Source: Oscheius dolichura
Lineage: Eukaryota > Nematoda > Chromadorea > Rhabditida > Rhabditidae
Reading direction: 5' to 3'
Assembly: GCA_932521035.1 (NCBI GenBank)
Contig: OW051494.1
Location: forward strand, 1,164,001 to 1,228,000
Length of the DNA: 64,000 nt
In this document: piece by piece, positions 57,101 through 64,000 of the stretch
Numbering within the stretch: the stretch's first letter is position 1
Layout of the letters: every line of letters begins with the position of its first letter
Position numbers and translations under genes: made by a program
Notes under the pieces: generated by a model
Told to the model about the DNA's origin: nothing
What the model saw: only the letters and a program-made list of their open reading frames with translations
Database searches by the model: none

Positions 57101-60100
57101 TCACTTCTCTTCCTCTTCCAACTGTTTCGCCCTTTCTACAAATTGTTCCAGCTTGTTGTAGGTCTCCTCGTACGTGTACTTATCGATGATTAACAGTTCA
57201 GTTGAAGAATTACAAAGAGCACAGGAATGGGCTGAAAATTCACAATAAACTGATTTAAATTCGCCCAAATTCTTCGAAAAATAGGAAAAATACCGGAGCT
57301 TGCAGCCCGATTTAGGGATCTACCTCCTAGAACACAAAAAGGCGTGCGATCTTCGGTTTTTTAAGAGTATTCTGCCGAAAAATAGAGGGAGAACCGTAAA
57401 AGATTGGTCAAACGTGGACAGGAAACGTTATTGTAGGCGGTAAAAGAGGTGGTGCCCAACTTGTGGTGCCGCCAGCTCGGGAACGACTCGTGGCCATGGA
57501 AATCTCCATGGATAAGGTTACTTTATGGCCGGTTATTCTATTGGTCTCGCTAGGAAGAGCGAGGTACCCTTGGAATTTTAGAGAGGTTAGAACGGGCCTT
57601 CTGGATTTTGTAAGTCAAGGATGGGCGGGTACCTGAATTTGGATCGAAAGGAAGCCAGACCCCAAAAATTTTGTGAAGAATTTGAAGCCCAACCGGCTTT
57701 CGAACAGCATTTCTAGAGTGTGGGTCCTGTTACAGGTGGGATACAGTAATAGAGCCGTGTTTTCTAGCCGTATTTCCTCGCTACTTACCAATATTGATGG
57801 CGGTCTCCCTCTTATCCCCGGTCAGCATCCATACTCTCATATCCGCTGCCATAAGGGCTTGTATCGTCTCGGGTACATATTCCTGCAACTTGTCTTCAAT
57901 AGCCGTCGCTCCTGCCAGAATCAGGTCCTTTTCAAGATCTTCAGCCGTCTCGGCCAGCGCCTTCTGCCTTCCCTCGATCTTCAGTCCGGCTTCTTTATAT
58001 TTGGGTGCCCAATTTTTATATGTTTCCTGAAAAATCGGCTCCCTAGATAACAAATACGCTATAAAATCTACCTCATCAATATCTTTCCTGGCAAAACACA
58101 GAGTACGGTAGCCGTAGGACGCGTAGTCTTGAAGATGCTCCTTTAAAATTTCGAGATCCTTCTCTGAGCCGGGTTTTAGTCGCTCAAACAGTACTGTATC
58201 CTAGAAATTTATCAAAATTAGTCAAAATTTCAAAAATAAAGACTTACCGCTCCTTTGGTATAAAGTTTAATGGCTCCTTGCTCTCGAACAATGACGGACA
58301 TTCGCTTACGGTCACTGGTAAAGTCGATGACATCGAGAATATCTACCGTTTCATCTTTACCATCCTAAAAACCAAAATTGGCTCTCTATTCCAGCACTTT
58401 ATTAGACATTTTACTACCAAAATGTAGCCCAGAATTTTCTCTACAAGAACATCTATATTTTATATTTTCCCTCCAAAAGTTAAACAAAATGGTAAAATTT
58501 TAAAGTTGGCATGCCATTATTGCAGCAATGGTGTATTGCAACGGGGCGCCGCTGTCCGATCTGGCAAGTTAGCCAGCTAGTCATAGGTTCGACCCCATCC
58601 GCTCATTTTCTCTTTTGCATTGTATTTTTTGGCTGTTTTAGACTAATTAAAGTATGGAGAACGTTGTGCACTAGGTATATTTCAAATTGGAGCGCCGAAT
58701 AGTAAGATCTGGACCAATTTGACTAGGAAAATGGTCGAAAAATAGCCAAAGGAGGCCTATCTTTGGTAGATTTGTAGAGTAGAGGCTGTTTATAGACTCT
58801 TACCACTCCAACGACGATCCTCTGTGGTTGCCGGGTGTGGAAGACGAAGCCCTGAGCGGCTGCTCCCTTCACCAGTGCCCCCTCATCCGGCGACGAGCCC
58901 TGATATTTCAGCGGCTCTTCCTCGTCGTCCGTCTTCTCCGGTACAATTGTGTGACAGACGGCCATCATCATCAACATCTCACCGATGGCTTTACCCGCTT
59001 CCGAATCCTAAAATGTTCTTTTTTCTTCCAATGGGTCTTGTAGCGAACGTACCGGTTCATTTCGATACGTATCCATTAGGTGGTTATCCATAAATTCGTC
59101 GTGGTCATTGTCGCCGTAGTTATTGCCGCCAACGGAGATCCGTTTAAATTTCATTACATTTCGTGTCAGGGTCCCCGTCTTGTCACTCATCACAAATTTA
59201 ACCTGGCCAAGTTCTTCATTTAAATTCGACGTCCGCGCAATGGCACACGAGTCACTGTTCTCGTCGTACATTTCCATATCTTGATTGATGAACGAGGCCT
59301 GGAAAAAGAGGATAAATTAATCGAACTTAAAGGAGGAAAAGCTCATTTTTTGGGGACTTATAACTGCGTACATCATTTAATCCTCAATTCTGGCCTTAAA
59401 ATTGTAAAAAGAACCAGAAACAGTGAATTTGGAATGTGGGTCCCGAAACGATTGCGCGCTCCCTGACAAAATAATGGATATTCCATTAATGTAATCGCTT
59501 CAGGACCTGAACAGGAAATGTATGGGTCCCAGGCGGATTTTTAAAGCTACAGTACTTTATCGAAAGGGTCCTGAAGGGAATAAACGCGCTCCATTAAGAA
59601 AAAGCCCAGGAGCGCGCTTCCTTTCTGGACCTGCGACCAAAAAATTGATTTTTTGGCTATTTTTTTCTATTTTTTCCAGTGGAAACCACTTGGCTGCGTA
59701 GCTCATTTGATTGCCAATGCGGAAAATCTAGAAAGATGAGAAAAAAATGGGTCCTACCTGGAAGAATCGGACAATTTCCAGCGTTACTTGTAAACTGATC
59801 GGGATGAGATTATTGTACAATATAAAAAATGTCAAAACACCCCAGAAGAATGACGATCGACCATCGTGAGCTGGAAAAAAAAAATTTTTATAAACGAAAA
59901 AATAGGGAAACCGTACCCAAAAAGGCGAGATACCACGCTTGGGGAATGTTATTACTTCTCCAGATCTCGGCACCGGCGGCGCTGATCACAGCCAACGCGA
60001 CCAGAACAAAGAAGAGAACGATGATACGGTAGTTCGTCTTCACATCTACTGTTCCGCTGAAAAAAATGGGCCGGGGTTAAATCCATTTAAACTATGGAGA

Positions 60101-62494
60101 GCGTCTTCTTTGCTGTTATTTCGGTTCGGTCCTCGATTGCCCGATCCCCTGCACCCGTAAAGTCTCGGCAGGAGGATCATCAAAACTGTGTCGCCTTTAT
60201 ATCTTTGCCTTGCCGAGACTTTACGGGTGCAGAGGGATCGGACCATTGACGGCCGCAAATAACGGTACCATGTGGATTATTTTTGGAGGAATTGCCACCA
60301 TTTTAGGCCCCCGTATCGCCATAGAAAAACTCTTGTTGCATGGGATGTTTTGGCAAAAAATTTTCAGTGGTATAAATCATTCCAAGGAAGATGCCGTTCG
60401 ACATGTTTCAAAGCATTATTCAACGAGATAGAAATGTCACAATATTGTGACTAATAAACGGGATTTTTCAGTCCAAGAATATGTTATTTTCGAGAGGAAG
60501 AACCTGTAGATCAAGGAGAAAAAGTCTCACCTCTTCAATGGAGCTGTTTTTGAGTTCATCAACAGTTTCGCATCATGACCGGTATAGACGACGGCTCCAA
60601 AGGCCCAGGTGGTATTTTTCAGACGGGCTCCTCGCAGCAGCAGCTGGTCAATACCTTAAAAGCACTTTATTTTAATCTATACAGCTTTTTTTAATCATAA
60701 AAAAGTCAAATTTCCATTGGAATTTGGATTAGAGCGCGATTTTTAGCATTACTCGAGTCTAGGCGCGATTTTTGACGTTCTAGGAGCAAAAAGGACCATT
60801 TACAAATTAAATACAGCTAGAAAATAAAGAAATAGACCTTTAAAAACTGACCAAAATGTCTCTGCTCCCCGTTGTAGGTCAAATTTCCGCTGAATTCATT
60901 GACATGCCGGCTCGGCAGTTCACATTCTATTTCAGCTGAGAAATTCTTCACTGCTTCGAGGGAGGTCAACGAAGAGGTCACTTCTAGAGCCTGGAAAAGA
61001 AGAAAGATTTTAAAAAAAAACTCTATAGAAAAACACGAACCTGTTTAATTTTGAGATTAGTCTCCCCGTCCAGATTGGATGTCTCAATATAGGTCATTCC
61101 TTGTGGCTCACTGGATGAGATAAGCAACAGATCAGCTGGGAACATGTGCTCATTGTCTATTCTCAGTATATCACCAACTTTTACCTGAAAAACATAACTT
61201 TTTAAAATAAAAACACTTCAATATGGGCCATATTTGGAGTCAATCCACTAAAAAAATTGGAAGAACGTTTAGGAAAACCGCGAATATTTTATGCTTTTTT
61301 TCATTTTTTCAGCTCAAAATCACATTTTTGCCCTTTATATGACGTTTACATGGTGAAAAGTACCAGGTGATGTAAAAAAATTGAAGATAAGTAGGCGAAA
61401 CCCCGCGAAATTAGAAAACTCGCAAAAAATGAAACAATTCTCGACAAAAACCCGGGATTTTCTGAATTTTTGACTCGAAATTTTTTTATTTTTCTATTGC
61501 ACCACGTTTATAAGACTTAAATATGCCTAGAAAAGAAAAAATAAAGGAAAAACTGACCTCTTTCCATGCTTTATTTTTCCATTCGCCATTGTAAAATATT
61601 TGTGTTTGAAAATTATTAACTTTTAGGTCAGATCTTCTTCGTTTCTGAAAATTTTTGACCCGTATTATCCTAGAAATAATCTATAAAGGCTTACCAAATC
61701 TTCAAAAATTTCTTTCAAAGCCGAAATTGTCAAAATAATAAGAAATGGTACCGCAGTTGTATAACGACCCGTTGGACTGACATCTGGTATTTGCTGGAAA
61801 TTTTTTATATTATTTTATATAAAAAATATATAAAATTACCTGTAATAAGGCTATAACCAAGAAGAATATATTATTATATCGACGAAATTGCTCATATAAA
61901 AATCTTGGCAAGAACGATATCGCATTATATTTACATGTACTGAAAAGGAGACGGATTATACCCACTAAATAAACATTTTGCCCATTTTTAATCCAATTTT
62001 TAACATTTTGGACCTTTAAAAACCTCGTGAAAACTTCTAGATCTAAGAAAACTACACTAGAAATGAAGAAAAACCGATTTTGAAGAATTAGAACGCTTTT
62101 TAGACCTCTCTGACCGAATTGGGCCCTATTTTGTTTCCAAATTTACAAAATAGACCTTTAAAAGACGATTTATAACAGACTAGATCTTTACAAATTGATC
62201 AAAACCCCGCTCGACATGGAAAAATGAAGTTTCAGAAAGAAAAAATCGCTTTGAAGCGCGATGGAAGGAACCTTTCCCTCCTTTTGGTCATAAACGGCAG
62301 GGTTTCGATAATTTGAACGCCAAGACGTTTAAAAATGGAAATGAAATAAAAAACTATAAAAGAATACGGTACCTAATCTCATTAGAGCAATAGTTTTGAT
62401 GATGTGGATGTTGGTGATGGTGATGTCCGGCGCCGCCGCGTGATGAATCTGACCCAATGTGTATTCGCCGCAGTGAGGCCACAGCCTGTGGCAT
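51119..62494 (-). CDS. tat-1: P4-ATPase phospholipid flippase, ATP8A/TAT-1 type
   Basis: Aminophospholipid flippase keeping phosphatidylserine on the cytosolic leaflet of the plasma membrane and endosomes. About 25 exons. The ATG at 62492-62494 starts [17 protein letters not shown] and a His-rich tract; then [19 protein letters not shown] (about 61890), [10 protein letters not shown] (about 61080), [17 protein letters not shown] (phosphorylated Asp, about 59170), [12 protein letters not shown] (about 58890), [13 protein letters not shown] (about 57790), [20 protein letters not shown] (about 56740), and the last helices to WDLVLKR (about 55315). After the exon at 54250-54158 (GFERLA) there are two phase-matched ends: an exon 53733-53433 ending [12 protein letters not shown], or exons 52322-52233, 51970-51870 and 51216-51119 containing [20 protein letters not shown], the conserved ATP8A tail. 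The family is certain; orthology to tat-1 is likely. Confidence 0.9.
51294..51445. mobile_element. Family A palindromic MITE, copy 8
   Basis: GGCCCGGTTCTCAATAGTCC at the left, GGATCGAAATATCGAGGATC at the right, and the shared arms and interior. It lies in the flippase intron just upstream of the exon encoding the conserved C-terminal tail. Confidence 0.85.
53433..53733 (-). CDS. tat-1: Alternative last exon of the flippase gene
   Basis: From the TTCCAG acceptor this exon reads (phase 2) [20 protein letters not shown], a Ser/His-rich tract ([20 protein letters not shown]), then [31 protein letters not shown] and stop. It joins the 54158 donor exactly in phase (2 + 301 nt = 101 codons). It replaces the conserved tail with a hydrophilic, probably disordered one, so the two isoforms could differ in regulation or sorting. 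Confidence 0.75.
55490..55690. repeat. Family D dispersed repeat, copy 2
   Basis: Matches 35366-35560 (GGTGTCGGTCGTTTGGATCC, TATCTCGGCTATTTCTTGG, TCTGTAGCCCCACAAACTTT). It lies in a flippase intron. Confidence 0.6.
59437..59507. repeat. Family C short hairpin element, copy 3
   Basis: GGGTCCCGAAACGATTGCGC and TAATCGCTTCAGGACC pair around GATATTCCATTAAT. It lies in a flippase intron. A diverged relative follows at 59566-59632 (GGGTCCTGAAGGGAATAAAC and GAGCGCGCTTCCTTTCTGGACC). Confidence 0.6.
60122..60252. mobile_element. Family A palindromic MITE, copy 9
   Basis: CGGTTCGGTCCTCGATTGCC at the left and GGATCGGACCATTGACGG at the right. The interior is shortened by loss of the CTTTATTCAAAACTG part (GGATCATCAAAACTGTG). 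It lies in a flippase intron. Confidence 0.85.
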
Positions 62495-62514
62495 TCCAAT
62501 AAGGGTCCAGCCTG

Positions 62515-64000
62515 GAAAATAATTTATTATTTTAAAATTAAAACGGAAAAAGGTGAAGAGTAATGATTAGAGAGAGGGCGATCCTGCCATTTTTCTCCGG
62601 AAGCGAGAGAAAAAAAAGATGACAACAGCTGTGATTGAATGCGGTTTGTGCTCGGCCCGGGGGAAGACAACAAGCAGGCGGGAAAAAAAAGGATGGATAT
62701 CAGCTGCTGGCGGGGGTTTTGGAGATAGATTACTCGACTTTTTTGAATTATTAACTATCTGTCACGGGTGAATTCAACAGTGGAGAACAGAACCCAACTT
62801 TGGAGAGCAGTTTTTGGAGTTTCTGGATGGTCAAAAAGTCGTTTTCTCGGGGACAAATAGTTTTGGAAGGGCGGCAACTGGGGTGGGGCCATTTATGTTC
62901 CATTTTTCATGTTTCTAATAATTTCTACCATGTTTGGAACATAACGTTTAATTGGAAAAACCAAAAAGTTAAAATAGGAAGCTATTTTTCCGCCTTGAAT
63001 GCCAAAAAAATCGGGTTTTCGAGCGCCGGATGTTTTGGAAGGCGAATAAGGGGCTTTAGTTTATTCCTTTCCATTTTTCATACTTAAAATTGCTCTAGAC
63101 AAGTATTTTACATAAATTTTAAATGTATACATTTAAAAAATCAAGTCTAGAAGCTATTTTGGACTGTAAAAGGGAAAAAATACCGATTTTTCGGGTTGAA
63201 ACGCTCTTGGAAGGCGAAAAAGAGGGTTGTGGCTTATTATTTTTCTTTTTTCACATAAAAAACTGCTTTGAGTTGGTATAAAATGTAATTTTTAGTTGAT
63301 TAGACAAAAAAATTGGCTCTAAAAGCTATTTTAGGGCCTAGAATGGTAAAACATGCCGCTTTTTTTGGGTTTACAAGGTGGAGAAAGCACAATTTCGATT
63401 TTTTGCCTATTAGAAGTGGAAAAGTATGGATTTTCTGCTTTCGTACAATTTTTATTCCCATAAACAGCCTTGAAAAAGGCAAAAGACGACAAATATTGAC
63501 GACGAGTCCAGTGAACATAAGCGGTGCAAAGTCAAATGTGGTGCGACCACACGGATCTTATCGACAATGGAGAAGGGGGGGGGGGGGGGGGGGGGGCAGA
63601 AGATTTAGCGATAAGGGCGGGAGAAAATAGGAAAATACGCTATAATTTGGACTTTTTTAAGCAAGAAAATTAATCCCCGGGAAGATGTGTGATTTTTGAC
63701 AGGGACGGAGTCATAAAACTGACAGCAGAGGGGGAGGGGGGCAAGTGTCCTATATCTCTCGTAAACAGCCAAAATGGCCGGGCACACTGCACTTTTTTCC
63801 GATATTTTTCGATACTTTGACACCTTTTACCCAGTATAATCGGAGTGTAACAATTGATAGCAGCATTAAAGTCAAGTGGAAAAGTGAAATTACCCGATTG
63901 ACAAGTGGTAACGGGGGACGGCGCCGGTTACCACCACCACGGGGCAGGCAGGGACGGCAAATAGTTCGAGGGGACTTCGGGGAAAACGATAGACGGAAGT
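62515..64000. repeat. Upstream region of the flippase gene with diverged tandem repeats
   Basis: No gene seen. From about 62810 to 63470 a diverged unit of about 180-190 bp recurs three to four times: AGGAAGCTATTTTTCCGCC / AGAAGCTATTTTGGACTGT / AAAAGCTATTTTAGGGCCT, each followed by CGGGTTTTCGAGCG or TTTTTCGGGTTGAAACGC-type sequence, TTGGAAGGCGAA, and TTTTTC-ATA/CAT. A run of 22 G lies at 63575-63596. Promoter elements cannot be singled out. Confidence 0.5.

Noticed and set aside
58540-58610. Possible tRNA on the plus strand (box B-like GGTTCGACCCC)
   Set aside because: No cloverleaf can be drawn: acceptor ends do not pair and the box A is poor. Mentioned only as a possible SINE head.

Overview
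This window looks like nuclear DNA of a rhabditid-type nematode. The signs are introns often only 38-45 nt long with strong TTTCAG acceptors, acceptor-like sites a few bases upstream of several start codons (as in spliced-leader trans-splicing), a major-sperm-protein-domain gene, serpentine chemoreceptors, an irld-type receptor L-domain gene and DUF273 glycosyltransferases. I cannot name the species. All gene models come from reading exons and checking splice phase by hand. There is no transcript evidence.

Layout, left to right. 0.1-4.2 kb: a serpentine receptor (+) whose introns carry palindromic repeats. 4.3-5.4 kb: two small, mostly coiled-coil, unassigned genes (-). 5.7-8.5 kb: a complete nine-exon receptor L-domain membrane protein (+), followed by a 92-codon three-exon gene. 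9.1-20.5 kb: a NALCN/NCA sodium leak channel (-) with an EEKE selectivity filter; an MSP-domain gene lies in one of its introns on the other strand. 20.6-27 kb: gene-poor, GA-rich DNA with a tRNA-Trp and a tRNA-Asn. 27.7-29.2 kb: a complete six-exon serpentine receptor (-).

29.6-34.7 kb is an accessory cluster. It holds three related copies of a small four-exon secreted-protein gene (only the middle copy looks intact), a two-domain C-type lectin, and a duplicated last exon of the neighbouring receptor. 35.1-41.5 kb: a TTF2/lodestar-like SNF2 ATPase (+) with a tRNA-Asn in an intron. 41.9-44.4 kb: a truncated and an apparently full-length DUF273 glycosyltransferase (-). 45.2-46.9 kb: a broken LDL-receptor-like gene beside a MITE edge, and an unassigned terminal exon. 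49.2-50.6 kb: a Rab6-like GTPase (+) with another intronic tRNA-Asn. 51.1-62.5 kb: an ATP8A/TAT-1-type phospholipid flippase (-) with two phase-compatible alternative C-termini.

At least four repeat families run through the introns: A, a palindrome of about 130-155 bp (nine copies); B, with TTTAAAGGGACTGTCAGGGA ends; C, short hairpins ending in GGTCCTGAA/TTCAGGACC; and D, a diverged repeat of about 190 bp. The recognisable genes are unrelated in function (membrane excitability, lipid asymmetry, vesicle traffic, transcription termination, chemosensation). I see no operon logic linking them.
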